DNA from: Phymorhynchus buccinoides
Taxonomy: Eukaryota > Mollusca > Gastropoda > Neogastropoda > Raphitomidae
Assembly (NCBI GenBank): GCA_017654935.2
Contig: CM065693.1
Location: 20,500,591-20,564,590, forward strand
Reading direction: 5' to 3'
DNA length: 64,000 bases
Under the pieces are notes generated by a model. That model was not told the DNA's origin and ran no database searches. It was given only the letters and a program-made list of their open reading frames with translations. Of this stretch, positions 49,739-61,735 are shown one piece after another; positions within the stretch are counted from its first letter, which is position 1, and each line of letters opens with the position of its first letter. Both the position numbers and the translations under genes were made by a program.

Positions 49739-50157
49739 TCTGCTATAATGGAAATGGTTCTTTTGGTTCCAAATCTACCTGCATTTTTTTAAAATTACCA
49801 TGGTACTATCATGTTTTAAAAAAAAACACCCCACAAAAACCACTACTTTTTTAAAACAGAAAATACTTAACCCTCTTGCATTTATTCCACCCAAAACTAG
49901 CCATCCGGAAGTTGCCTCTGTGTATTCAAGCCGCCCAAAACCGCCAATAGCTTGCCCTCACTCTAAGTCCCCCTCTGATGGTATTTTCATCACGCACTAA
50001 GATTTGGCTTGTTATACACACACTATGAAGAAGCTTCTCACTTGCAATAATGTGCTAGTAACTGTATGGAGCTCTGTGTGCTTCAAAAGATAGATTTTCC
50101 CGAAAACATATCATATGAAAGAATCTAAACACTAGAAGTAGTTTTGTCTGCAAGAAA

Positions 50158-50540
50158 TCATCGGTGAAATTAACAAACCTCGTATCTTGGTTTTGGTGGG
50201 TTTTTTAGTTAGATACATAGTCAGCTCTCTCATTTTCCCCGCCACATTCCAACCAAAGCTCGTATCTCTAACGACTTTCTATCTGGGGTAAATGAGGTTG
50301 TGTAAATAGAAGAAAAAACTCTACTTAAGGACAAAAACCTCGTATCTTACATTCTTTTGAAGTATAAAAAAAAGAAGTAATTTTAACAAAATGCAGGACT
50401 AAAACTTGCAATGTCTTGAACAACATATTCATCATAGTTAATAACTTGTGGTAAACATGGTTAATTTTTAAAACATTTTTTTCCATTTTTCTCAAAACTA
50501 CCAAAATTGAGATACGAGGTTTGTGAATTTCACCGACGAA
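50158..50540. mobile_element. MITE family with ~30-bp TIR, copy 3
   Basis: 'atcggtgaaattaacaaacc' to 'ggtttgtgaatttcaccgac'; interior as at 8,955 and 12,471. Confidence 0.8.
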
Positions 50541-50670
50541 ATGCGAATGCAAGAGGGTTAAACCAGGAATTAATACATCATTGATAAGCACTTAAGTGAA
50601 AACCATTCAATCGTCTCCATTTCCAGTTGTCAAACGTGGTTCAAGCAGTGATTATCTGTTCTCCTCCATA

Positions 50671-50916
50671 TTAACCCTTTCATCGCCACTGTCGCCTCTT
50701 GGCACCACAATGACTTAACACCCATGTCACTAAAAGGCATCAAATGAGGGTCTGGTATCCAGTGACCTTATGTTCTTAATTTTGAGAGGTAAGTATAGGC
50801 TCTATTTTATGCACGCCGCAGAGGGATCCCCAATATTACAGACAAAATATTTTCTCTACCCGAGTAAGTTTAATGGTAAATTTTGGCTGAGGAATGGCTA
50901 CCGTTGAAAGGGTTAA
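50671..50916. mobile_element. piggyBac-like MITE, copy P4
   Basis: TTAA-CCCTTTCATCGCCA ... CCGTTGAAAGGG-TTAA. Confidence 0.8.
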
Positions 50917-51720
50917 ACGCAATCTGGTTTTAGAAAAGAAAAAAAAAGAAGCATTTCTGTTCAAATCGACGACAGTTTACAAGAAAACATTGCCTTTAAA
51001 TTTCACATGATGGCATCCAAGTTGGAACCAGGTTGGATTCCAGCCTCCATCTCAAAGCATGCTTTCTTCTACACATGTATGTATTATCTTCACTGTTTTC
51101 TTTTAAAGTTATACATTTCCCGTTAGTATGTTGATTTTTTTCTCTTCACAATAAATAATCTAAAACATACAGAAAATCTCATTCATTTGTCTGAAAACTT
51201 ATAACAATATCACATAGTGTAAATATTTCGTAAAAAGGAAAATATATTGGGGAATTATAACAAAGTGTGATATTCATTGCTGTTAGTGTTATTAGGCCTA
51301 TTATAAGTAGTAGTAGTAGTAGTAGTCACAGCAGTTGTTCCTGATTGTTATGTGCATTTTTACCGTCCAAACGAAGTCTGACCGGTATTGTTTTGTCTGC
51401 TCATGTCATTGCATTTTTGTTTCATGTTTTTATTCCATTTCAATTCTGTGTAAAGCGCCCTGTAGCCTACATAGTAGGATGGGCGCTACATACATTTTCC
51501 TCATTATTATTATTGTTACACATGTATGCAATCATCCCACCCTTTCAATATAACGTATACCACTTCATTGTAGCCTGTAAAACGAAATGTCGAAAGGAAA
51601 AGAAAACTGCAGTATGAATCTTCACCAGATTTAATCTTATATCAAATCATGAAGTAATGTGTGTTTACCCCTAAGACATCAATGCAGTCTTTGAAAGTGT
51701 TCATCGTGTTGGTAATTCCA
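50917..51720. other. Intergenic AT-rich
   Basis: Short (AGT)n at 51,308-51,325. No gene. Confidence 0.45.
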
Positions 51721-51890
51721 AATTGTAAACTTTTTTTTCCTTCTTTCACAACACAAACAGATTACCTCTTTACTGACTGGATGTTTTCATCCAGTCATTC
51801 ACTCCGAGGAAGTCCACAGGAGTGGACGAAACAGTCAGTAAAGAGGTAATATGTTTGTGTTGTGAAAGAAGAAGAAAATGTTTACAACCA
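51721..51890. mobile_element. Small foldback element, ~60-bp arms
   Basis: 'aacacaaacagattacctct' (about 51,751) and 'agaggtaatatgtttgtgtt' (about 51,844) are inverted, extending to 'ttgtaaac' / 'gtttacaa' at the ends. Confidence 0.75.
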
Positions 51891-52700
51891 ATGCAGTCAA
51901 ATAGAATGCAAACTGTCTTTTTTTTCTTTTTTTTCAGTGACCGTTAAAGTTGTAAGAAAAAAAATCTGTACATTGACTAGAATAATAACACATACAAAAA
52001 AAAGAGGGAAAAAAGCCTGTATATACATACAGCTGCACACGATCAACACACCGTTACATTAATGCTTACACTGATTTATACAATGTATAACCACGTAGAT
52101 ACAACAATATGTAAAAACAAATGCCATTCTGTGTTGTGCAAAACATTCCTTTTCTTTATATACAACAAAAAATATGTATGTTCTAGTAATGTAGTATACA
52201 ACGAAAATATGTATTTATGAACTAAATGAAGATTTATAATGCCAGATATACATAAAACCAATGCAAAGAAACCAACCAATCAACAAACAACAGCAAAGCG
52301 TCAACTATTTTGATTGGATCTGCAAATAATTCCCTTGGTAACATACCAAATTCAAATCAACGCAGAGTGCATACACATGTGGCACTCGTACTTTGATCCC
52401 ATGAAGTTTGCGAGCATGCTCGCGCACACACCGACAGACACACACCGACAGACACACACCGACAGACACACACACACCAAAGAACATAAGAGTGACAATA
52501 GAGATTCATACATCTAGACATCTTAAGTGGACCGATCTATGGGAACATTCTGCACAAATCCGATTTTCATTCAATTTACTTCTTTAAAAAAAATTGTAGA
52601 TTTTTTTAAATTAATCTTACTATCTATATAACTAAATACTTACCAACACTCATTGCTCAAATACAAAATGACAGATCTGTTCAGCAGTCAGCCTGCATTT

Positions 52701-52782
<82 letters not shown>

Positions 52783-53394
52783 AACTTCCCCCTGTACGTT
52801 TTGTCCGATGCCAACATAGCAAAGTTTTGAAACACAGAAGAATTATATTAACGCGTGCGCGTACACACACACACCTCCATAAAACTCAATTCTAAAGGCA
52901 AGTTTTGCGTGTGTATATGGATATATATATATTTTTTAATATCAAATTTACACTTTAATCTCGACTCAGCCCTCCCTTTACAGCCCGCCCCACAACTTTT
53001 CTATGGCACTACTCATCGCTACACACCACCATGTTCAAGTCTTACAACGGATGGAACGATGCTAAATGCTTTTCTGTCTCCATAAGCAACAACTGACCGC
53101 TTTTCGTAACGCAACCCTATTGAGAACACAGTCAAACTGTTTCAATAAACCCAGACTAGTAGAGTACAGATAAATGCTGTGATGAAAGAAGTCGATGGAC
53201 AAAAATGATGAGTATCCCACTAGAACTCCTTGTCCAATAGGGCATTTGCTACGAGTGTTTGTTCACTATACTGGACTACTAATTTGCCCGGCACTCGTTC
53301 TGCCCGAGTTACGCTGACCTTTCTAATTCAACTCAGTGAAATTCAAGGTCGCCGACGCGTGGCAAATGCCCTATTCAAGTGTTAAAAAGGTATA
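51891..53394. other. Intergenic; tandem 16-mer and 76-nt poly-C
   Basis: 'cacaccgacagacaca' is repeated three times (52,424-52,472). An uninterrupted C run spans 52,706-52,781, the longest homopolymer in the window. No gene. Confidence 0.7.
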
Positions 53395-53814
53395 TACAGT
53401 GGAGTACACTTAACACGAAAACCAGGCGACACAGATTTTTGTGTGTGTTAACCATTATTTGTGTTAACCCTTTCACCGCCAAAGTCGCATTTTAGCACCA
53501 CAGTGATTTAACACCTATGTCACTAAAAGGCATCAAATTGGGGTCGTTTATCCACAGACCCTATTGTCCTAGCTTGGGGAAGTAAGGATAGACCTTATTT
53601 TAGATATGTCACAGAAGAATCCCCAATACTGCAGATGGATTTTGTTCTCTACCCAGGTAAACTTAATGGACATTTTTGGCTGAAATATGGCTGGCGGTGA
53701 AAGGGTTAAGCATTAAGTAATTAAAAAAGTGGGGTTTCATCCGTTCAAACAGATTTTTGTGCGTTAACCAATATTTCATGTTATCCAGTTTTGTGTTAAG
53801 AATACTCCACTGTA
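53395..53814. mobile_element. TA-flanked MITE carrying a nested piggyBac-like MITE
   Basis: Outer ends: TA-CAGTGGAGTACACTTAACAC at 53,397 and its inverse '...AAGAATACTCCACTG-TA' ending at 53,812. Removing the inner element leaves about 174 bp, the usual size of this family (169-173 bp at 4,041 and 55,351). Confidence 0.85.
53464..53709. mobile_element. piggyBac-like MITE, copy P5 (nested)
   Basis: TTAA-CCCTTTCACCGCCA ... TGGCGGTGAAAGGG-TTAA, inserted in a TTAA of the surrounding TA-flanked element. Confidence 0.9.
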
Positions 53815-54020
53815 AACGAAAAATCCAGCAGTAACACCGTTTTTTTGCTTGTTTGTTTTCTGCCCACAGACACTCACAGACACTCCACACCTATGGCATC
53901 ACGATGTACTAGGTCCTCGCCTTGCTGAAGACCGCCAGCTCCCTTCTATCCATGACGCCCCGGCAAAAGCAGATAGATAAAGAAGAGAAAAAAGACGAAG
54001 AAGAAGTTCAATGCTTGGGA

Positions 54021-54496
54021 GTATGGCATTCCAAACGTCAAACAATTATTTGCACGAATTTTAGTGGTAAAATGAGGCACTTTCCTCATTCTGTGCACAT
54101 AATTCATTCTGTGGTGCACAGAATTCATTCTGTAGGACAGAATTCATTCTGTAGGACAGAATTCATTCTGTGGCACACACAATTCATTCTGTAGGACAGA
54201 ATTCATTCTGTAGGACAGAATTCATTCTGTGGCACACACAATTCATTCTGTAGGATAGAATTCATTCTGTGCACAAAATTTATTCTGTGGGATACACATT
54301 TCATTTTGTGCGCAGAATGAATTCTGTGTCCCACAGAATAAATTTTGTGCACAGAATGAATTCTGTTATCCCACAGAATGAATTCTGTCCGACAGAATGA
54401 ATTATGTCCTATAGAATGAATTCTGTCCTATAGAATGAGTTCTGTGGGAAACACAATTCATTCTATGGAGAATGAGGCTCATTTGCATATGACGTC

Positions 54497-54544
<48 letters not shown>

Positions 54545-55304
54545 CGTGTGCGTGTGTGTGTGGAGGAGGGGGGGGGGGGCAAACTGCCTACCTTCTTCTT
54601 GTAGGCGATTGTAGATTGTTTGACAACTCACTCCAAAAAGCGGCAGTAGATCAATTTTTGGTCTTCCTGTCATCGATCGTACACCAAGAAATGTCGGCGT
54701 TGCTTTGGTAGGCCAAAATAAGAGGAGCTATACTATTGTTAGCAGGTTTCGTATAATATAATTATTTTCTTTTATTTGAAAAGAAAGGGGGGGGGGGGGG
54801 TCTTAATTACAAAAAAGTTTTAAGACAGTTGCATACATTTCCAACAACACATTTCTAAACTAATGAACACTACCTAGGTACCTACAATCGCCATCATATG
54901 CAAATGAGCCTCGTTCTCCATAGAATGAATTGTGTTTCCCACAGAACTCATTCTATAGGACAGAATTTATTCTGTCGGACAGAATTCATTCTGTCGGACA
55001 GAATTCATTCTGTGGGACACATAATTCATTCTGCGCACAAAATGAAATGTGTATCCCACAGAATAAATTTTGTGCACAGAATGAATTATGTCCTACAGAA
55101 TGAATTATGTCCTACAGAATGAATTATGTCCTACAGAATGAATTGTGTCCTACAGAATGAATTCTGTCCTACAGAATGAATTGTGTGTGCCACAGAATGA
55201 ATTATGTGCACCACAGAATGAATTGTGTGCACAGAATGAGGAAAATGCCTCATTTTACCACTAAAAATCGTGCAAATAATTGTTTGATGTTTGGAATGCC
55301 ATAT
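54021..55304. repeat. 1.28-kb foldback built of AATTCATTCTGT repeats
   Basis: The arms (about 54,021-54,493 and 54,893-55,304) are inverted; ends 'tatggcattccaaacgtcaa' / 'tgatgtttggaatgccatat'. Each arm is itself a tandem of 'aattcattctgt' plus about 8 bases. The ~400-bp loop has a (GT)n tract (54,500-54,560), poly-G runs and no gene. Confidence 0.85.
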
Positions 55305-55350
55305 GGGAGCAGGGTACCCTCTCAAAATCCTCACTTGCGTTTTAAAACTA

Positions 55351-55523
55351 CAGTGGAGATCGGTTAAGTCAAAATTGGAAGGATTGAAATTTTACTTTGA
55401 GATAGCCAATATTTCGAAATAGAAAGACTTTTTAGCATAAAAATGATTGAACTGGGACAAAACAAAGTGCGAGTTATCCAGTATATTTGAGTTATATATT
55501 TTTGAATTAGGTGGATTCCACTG
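55351..55523. mobile_element. TA-flanked MITE
   Basis: TA-CAGTGGAGATCGGTTAAG at the left, 'GGTGGATTCCACTG-TA' at the right; 173 bp. Confidence 0.7.
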
Positions 55524-56720
55524 TACCTGCTCTTTAGACATCATGCATGAAAATTACTGTTCCTAAAAAAAGAGGAAATTTTTTCAGCCGAGAAATCCTT
55601 CCACCCGGATTTTCAGCTGACGTCAGAAGTTTTGTTGAGTGGGGGGGGGGGGGGGGGGGGGGGGGGGACTGTTACCAAAAAAAAAATTCCAGCACAAATA
55701 ACTAACGTCAGAACTTTTGTTCAGCGGGGCGGGCGGGAGTCTAATCTGTTAAAAAAAAATGGAAACGGCAGAGCTGTTTTCATGCCTGATATTTCTTCTT
55801 CTTTTTCACCCATTCTTCATGCACGGCTTGCTCTTCAGACGCCATTTTGGAAGTGATGACGTCGGGAGGAGGAGAAGGCGCGAAATGATGATCGTGCCAT
55901 TTAAAGACCCAGCATGCCGAGTTTTTATTCGATTTAAAAAAAAAAATTTTTAGGCGGAGATTGGTCGATTTCGGAAAAAAAATTAGGTAGAGAAGGCCGA
56001 GAAAACGGAGATATTTTCATGCCTGAGTCATGGGTGCATGTGGTGACCAAAGCTTTTGTCTGAACTTTCTATCACAACCCTTGATATTACAGTCATTTCA
56101 AGAGCATGGGTCCGTAAAGAAGAGCCTTATCTTCAGGCAGACCTCTGCCTGAACCTGTATCAAACTGCCTGAATTCAGGCTTCAGGCACACCCACATGCA
56201 CCCCTGTTTAACCCGTTTTAGATTTTAAGGGAAATTTTGATTTACTAAAAGCTTGGCCAAATTCTGTATCACATTGACACACATTCTCGCTTCTGACCTA
56301 TCCATTCAAGCCAAACCATAAAGATGCAATCAGAATATACATAAAATAAATTAAACCAACACTCCAGCAAGCGTCCAACAGTATGTACTCATGCTCCATT
56401 GATGGCCCCTCTGAGAGTACTTGATTACACATGCCAGCCATGTTCCAGCGTTACACCACTGCTCACCTTTAGTCACTATTTAACAGACCGCTGACAAAAA
56501 CGCTTTGCTCCACGTCAACCACAAACAGGACACTTCTGATGGTATGCCTCGCCTTTTCTTTTGAGAGACAAGTCCCTTATGACTGGCATTCCAGCTATTA
56601 ATTAAACAGCAATCGTGCAGTGTTGAGGGGGTCAAAAAAAAAAAAAAAAAAGCCCTGCAGTCCTGGATTTACTAATCCAACAATCCATCCAAATTGTGGA
56701 GTTTCAATGTTTATAACAAT
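55524..56720. other. Intergenic; poly-G and poly-A tracts
   Basis: A poly-G run lies at about 55,640-55,667. 'cagaagttttgttgagtggg' and 'cagaacttttgttcagcggg' are a local duplication (55,625 / 55,709). No gene. Confidence 0.5.
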
Positions 56721-56721
56721 T

Positions 56722-56884
56722 TGTTGTCGTTGTTGTCGTACCCTGGCTAAAAGACTCCAGGGATCATCCCAACAGCGGAAGCACTTGAACACCATGGTAC
56801 AAGTGCATCAGCTAGGGATGAGAACATTACGTGTGTGACTGTTTATTAATACCCCGCCGCGTGGGCAGCCACACTCCGACTTCT
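56722..56884 (+). mobile_element. Dispersed SINE-like repeat S, copy 4
   Basis: 'tgttgtcgtaccctggctaa' to 'gtgggcagccacactccgac'. Confidence 0.65.
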
Positions 56885-57284
56885 GGGGCTATAACAATTT
56901 GACTTAGTAGCCATGCCAGAGACTTTCTGACTGATGCATGTTCAACGCTCTGACTCCCCATCAATCTCACATCCCTGTGGAACGCCCCTCTCTATCTAAA
57001 TTAACCTCACTGAACATACATCCCTGGGAGGTCTCTCATCTCAGTGTTGCTGTTGTCAGCCACCCGGTATGCAGGGCTGTTACTTGGCCAGTTGGTGCTA
57101 GGGTTTCTATCCAAGCGAGGACTACTCCCTTCTCCACTCACTGTCAAACCTCAAAAGTGCATAAGCTTTCCTCAGTATGATAATGAATCTCACTCTGCAT
57201 GCATCCTCTCACGGGCTCAATTAATTCGCCTCAGTTTTAATCATTCCTACAGTCGCCACCATCCAAAATGAACAATATTCGTGA

Positions 57285-57955
57285 TAATCCTCTCTCTATG
57301 AAAACCTCACACTGCTATCCAGACTGCACAACTTTCTTAGCAATTCTCTCTCTCTATGAAAACCTCACACTGCTATCCAGACTGCACAACTTTCTTAGCA
57401 ATTCTCTCTCTCTATGAAAACATCACACTGCTATCCAGACTGAACAACTTTCTTAGCAATTCTCTCTCTCTATGAAAACATCACACTGCTATCCAGACTG
57501 AACAACTTTCTTAGCAATTCTCTCTCTCTATATCACACTGCTATCCAGAGCAACTTTCACACTGCTATCCAGATTGAACAACTTTCTTAGCAATTCTCTC
57601 TCTCTATGAAAGCCTCACACTGCTATCCAGATTGAACAACTTTCTTAGCAATTCTCTCTCTCTATGAAAGCCTCACACTGCTATCCAGATTGAACAACTT
57701 TCTTAGCAATTCTCTCTCTCTATGAAAGCCTCACACTGCTATCCAGATTGAACAACTTTCTTAGCAATTCTCTCTCTCTATGAAAGCCTCACACTGCTAT
57801 CCAGATTGAACAACTTTCTTAGCAATTCTCTCTCTCTATGAAAACATCACACTGCTATCCAGATTGAACAACTTTCTCAGCAATTCTCTCTCTCTATGAA
57901 AACATCACACTGCTATCCAGATTAGAACAACTTTCTTAGCAATTATCTCTCTCTA
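57285..57955 (+). repeat. Minisatellite 1, ~60-bp unit, ~11 copies
   Basis: Unit 'cacactgctatccagattga' + 'acaactttcttagcaattctctctctctatgaaa(a/g)c(c/a)tca'. It shares 'tctctatgaaaacctcacac' with the next array, so one array seeded the other. Confidence 0.95.
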
Positions 57956-58004
57956 TGACATAACCTCACTCTACAAGCATCTTGAACAAGTTGAAGGCCT
58001 CAGC

Positions 58005-60165
58005 GTTAATCGCTATCGCTGTCTCAGTGTTCCCTTCTCTCTACAAAAACCTCACATTAAATCAACCTCAGCGTTAATCGCTCTTGCTGTCTCAGTAATC
58101 TCCGTAAAAATCTCACACTAAATGAACCTCAGCGTTAATCACTCTCGCTGTCTCAATAATCCCCTCTCTCTACGAAAACCTCACACTAAATCAACCTCGG
58201 CGTTAATCGCTCTCTCAATAATCCCCTCTCTCTCTACGTAAACCTCACACTAAATGAACCTCAGCTTTAATCACTGTCTCAATAATCCCCTCTCTCTCTA
58301 TGAAAACCTCACACTAAAAACCTCACACTAAATGAACCTCACACTAAATGAACCTTTAATCGCTCTCGCTGTCTCAATAATCCCCTCTCTCTCTATGAAA
58401 ACCTCACACTAAACGAACCTCAGTGTTAATCGCTGTCGCTGTCTCAATAATCCCCTCTCTCCGTAAAAACCTCACACTAAATGAACCTAAGCGCTAATCG
58501 CTCTCGCTGTCTCAATAATCTCCTCTCTCTGTGTAAAAACCTCACACTAAATTAACCTCAGCGTTAATCACTCTCACTGTCTCAGTAATCCCCTCTCTCT
58601 ATATATAAAAACCTCACACTAAATGAACCTCAGCATTAATCGCTCTTGCTGTCTCAATAATCCCCTCTCTCTCCGTGAAAACCTCACACTACATCAAACT
58701 CAGCGTTAATCGCTCTCGCTGTCTCAGTAATCCCCTCTCTCTACATAAAACCTCACACTAAACGAACCTCAGTGTTAATCACTCTCACTGTCTCAGTAAT
58801 CCCCTCTCTCCGTAAAAACCTCACACTAAATGAACCTCAGCGTTAATCGCTCTCGCTGTCTCAATAATCCCCTCTCTCTCTATGAAAACCTCACACTAAA
58901 CGAACCTCAGTGTTAATCGCTGTCGCAATAATCCCCTCTCTCCGTAAAAACCTCACACTAAATGAACCTAAGCGTTAATCGCTCTCGCTGTCTCAATAAT
59001 CTCCTCTCTCTGTGTAAAAACCTCACACTAAATTAACCTCAGCGTTAATCGCTCTCACTGTCTCAGTAATCCCCTCTCTCTATATATAAAAACCTCACAC
59101 TAAATGAACCTCAGCATTAATCGCTCTTGCTGTCTCAATAATCCCCTCTCTCTCCGTGAAAACCTCACACTACATCAAACTCAGCGTTAATCGCTCTCGC
59201 TGTCTCAGTAATCCCCTCTCTCTCTACATAAACCTCACACTAAATGAACCTCAGCGTTAATCGCTCTCGCTATAATCCCCTCTCACTCTACGTAAACCTC
59301 ATACTAAATGAACCTCAGCGTTAATCGCTCTCGCTCTCTCAATAATCCCCTCTCTCTCCGTAAAAACCTCACACTAAATCAACCTCAGCATTAATCACTC
59401 TCGCAATAATCCCCTCTCTCTCTCTCTCCGTGAAAATCTCACACCAAATTAACCTCAGCATTAATCGCTGTATCAATAATCCCCTCTCTCTATGAAAACC
59501 TCACACTACATGAACCTCAGTGTTAATCGCTGTCTCAATAATCCCCTCTCTCTATGAAAACCTCACACTACATGAACCTCAGTGTTAATCGCTGTCTCAA
59601 TAATCCCCTCTCTCTATGAAAACCTCACACTACATGAACCTCAGTGTTAATCGCTCTCGCTCTCTCAATAATCCCCTCTCTCTCCGTAAAAACCTCACAC
59701 TAAATCAACCTCAGCGTTAATTACTCTCGCCCTCTCAATAATCCCCTCTCTCTCTCTGTGAAAATCTCACACTAAATGAACCTCAGCGTTAATCGCTGTA
59801 TCAATAATCCCCTCTCTCTACGAAAACCTCACACTACATGAACCTCAGTGTTAATCGCTGTCGCTGTCTCAATAATCCCCTCTCTATGAAAACCTCACAC
59901 TACATGAACCTCAGTGTTAATCGCTGTCGCTGTCTCAATAATCCCCTCTCTATGAAAACCTCACACTACATGAACCGCAGTGTTAATCGCTGTCGCTGTC
60001 TCAATAATCCCCTCTCTCTCAACGTTAATCGCTGTCGCTGTCTCAATAATCCCCTCTCTCTATGAAAACCTCACACTAAATGAACCTCAGTGTTAATCGC
60101 TCTCGCTGTCTCAATAATCCCCTCTCTCTCAGCATTAATCGCTCTCGCTGTCGCTGTCATCCAGC
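58005..60165 (-). repeat. Minisatellite 2, ~66-bp unit, ~30 copies, overlapping the phosphatase stop codon
   Basis: Unit on +: 'aaaacctcacactaaatgaa' + 'cctcagcgttaatcgctctcgctgtctcaataatcccctctctct'. A block of several variant units at about 58,408-58,740 recurs about 485 bp further on (about 58,895-59,225). The right-most unit part (60,120-60,160) is the 3' end of the PTPN9-like coding exon, and most units keep the antisense of 'AGCGAGAGCGATTAA'. Confidence 0.9.
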
Positions 60166-60361
60166 ACGAGGGGCTCCTTGTGGGCGATGAGTCCGGAGCG
60201 CAGGGCATGCTCCACCACCCCCAGGTGGCAGAACACGTACTGGTCCGGCATCTGGATGCTGAACGCCCGCTGGCTGCGGATGCGGCGCACCGTGGTCGGT
60301 ACGTCCACCGTGCCGATGTCCTCCAGGCGGCGCAGGCAAATGTCGATGGTGATGAATGTGC
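60135..60361 (-). CDS. PTPN9: PTPN9-like tyrosine phosphatase, last coding exon
   Basis: Reads (- strand) G|GTFITIDICLRRLEDIGT... QRAFSIQMPDQYVFCHLG... and ends VLDDSDSESD-TAA (60,137-60,135). 'GTF..D' follows the P-loop, and 'QRAFSIQ.P.QY.FC' is the Q-loop region. The spacing and the DICL..LE..GT pattern agree best with the PTPN9/MEG2 subfamily as I remember it. The acceptor 'gcgtaacacag' sits at 60,362-60,372 and the phase (1) matches the upstream exon. The acidic Ser-Asp tail is encoded by sequence that is also the minisatellite unit, so the natural C-terminus may have been altered. Confidence 0.8.
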
Positions 60362-60393
60362 CTGTGTTACGCACACACAACAGAATACATATA

Positions 60394-60466
60394 TTCCGAA
60401 GTCGAAGTGTGGCTGCCCACGTGGTGGGGTAATCAAAAACGGTCACACACAACAGCAACAACATTG
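60394..60466 (-). mobile_element. Dispersed repeat S, truncated copy
   Basis: 'gaagtgtggctgcccacgtg' to 'aaaaacggtcacacac', then jumps to the 'caacaacatt' end; the middle is deleted. It lies about 30 bp from the splice acceptor of the last exon. Confidence 0.6.
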
Positions 60467-60478
60467 ATTGTTCTCCAG

Positions 60479-61237
60479 TACAGTGAAACCCGTTTAGTAC
60501 GAATTCCAGGGGAGAGGGCCAATTTACTCGTTGTAAGCATTGCTCGTTCAAACCATTTTATCGATTTTGGCAACCCTGACGAACCTATCAATCGGTCCTC
60601 ACATCTACTGTGATGTGCGTGTTGGTAAAGTGTGAAAAAGACAGAAAAACGGAAACAACACACTTACCCAACAAAGCATGGTTGTAAGCCCAGTATCCTG
60701 TATCCATAGGGTTTTTAATGCCGATTACATACACTTTAAAACAGTTTATTAACACACGATAACATCAAAAACATCAAATCCACACACACGCTTTAAGAGA
60801 AAGTTAAAATTTCCCGGAAGTCACAAGATCAGTGCGCAGAGAGTGAGTCCAGTGTCGTCTGCTTGCGCTGCAGACACCCAAGTTGTTATATCGGCCAATC
60901 AGAATGTCGCTTACATATCGAGGGGTCAGTCAAGATGGCGATGCTGTTGTCAGCGTGTTCTCGTTCTAGCCAGGTAGTTGTGCAAGAAAGCTTGACTTTG
61001 GGATGGCGGTGTGGTTGTAAGTGCGTTCTCGTTCTAACCGCGTAGTTTTTGCATAAAAGCTTGACTTTGGGAATCAATAAATTGTACGTTATATGCAAGT
61101 TGCTCGTTGTAGCAAGCTCGTTGTATGCAGAATTATTTAACAAGGAAAAAGAAGGCTTGTGGTCGGGAATTTTGAAACCACTCGTTAAACACGGGCTCTC
61201 GTTTAAACCGTACTCGTACTAAATGGGTTTCCCTGTA
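60479..61237. mobile_element. TA-flanked MITE, 755 bp
   Basis: TA-CAGTGAAACCCGTTTAGTAC at the left, 'GTACTAAATGGGTTTCCCTG-TA' at the right. The interior has 'gctcgttgtaagc'-type repeats and no transposase frame. Inside the PTPN9-like intron. Confidence 0.8.
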
Positions 61238-61637
61238 TATGTTTTTTTATTTATTTGCCTTAATTGTTTTTCTTATTAATTCATGACGACAGGATGCAAA
61301 AAAACTTTATCAAGCTTATTCTTTTATCATCAATAAAGATCATTTTGACTTGACTTGACAACATACAGTATTTATAGAATACGGCGCTGAATCTTGATAG
61401 AAATGAAATCAAAGCGCACACACACGTTAGCATTCATAACGCATTCAAACAAAAACGCAATACAAAACATGACATAAATGGAACACAGCAGAAACAGACC
61501 TAATGGCAAGAAAGAGAAGAGAAACAGAGCGGAGTTTTAATGACGGGGGAACAGATGGGTCTTGAGATAAGCTTTGAAAGCAGAGAGGGTTGGTCGCTGA
61601 CAGAGGGAAAGAGGAAGTTTGTTCCAGGTCGGTCCAG

Positions 61638-61735
61638 AAACAGCACACGTAATGTTCTCATCCCTAGCTGGTGCATTTGTGCCATAGTGTTCAAGTGCTT
61701 CGGCTGTTGGCATGATCTTAATAGTTAAAGTTTTT
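61638..61735 (-). mobile_element. Dispersed repeat S, partial
   Basis: 'cacgtaatgttctcatccct' to 'gtgcttcggctgttgg'. Confidence 0.6.

Noticed and set aside
59838..60065. Repetitive 75-residue protein (MNLSVNRCRCLNN units)
   Set aside because: Read-through of the minisatellite in a frame with no support; the real coding is on the opposite strand next to it.
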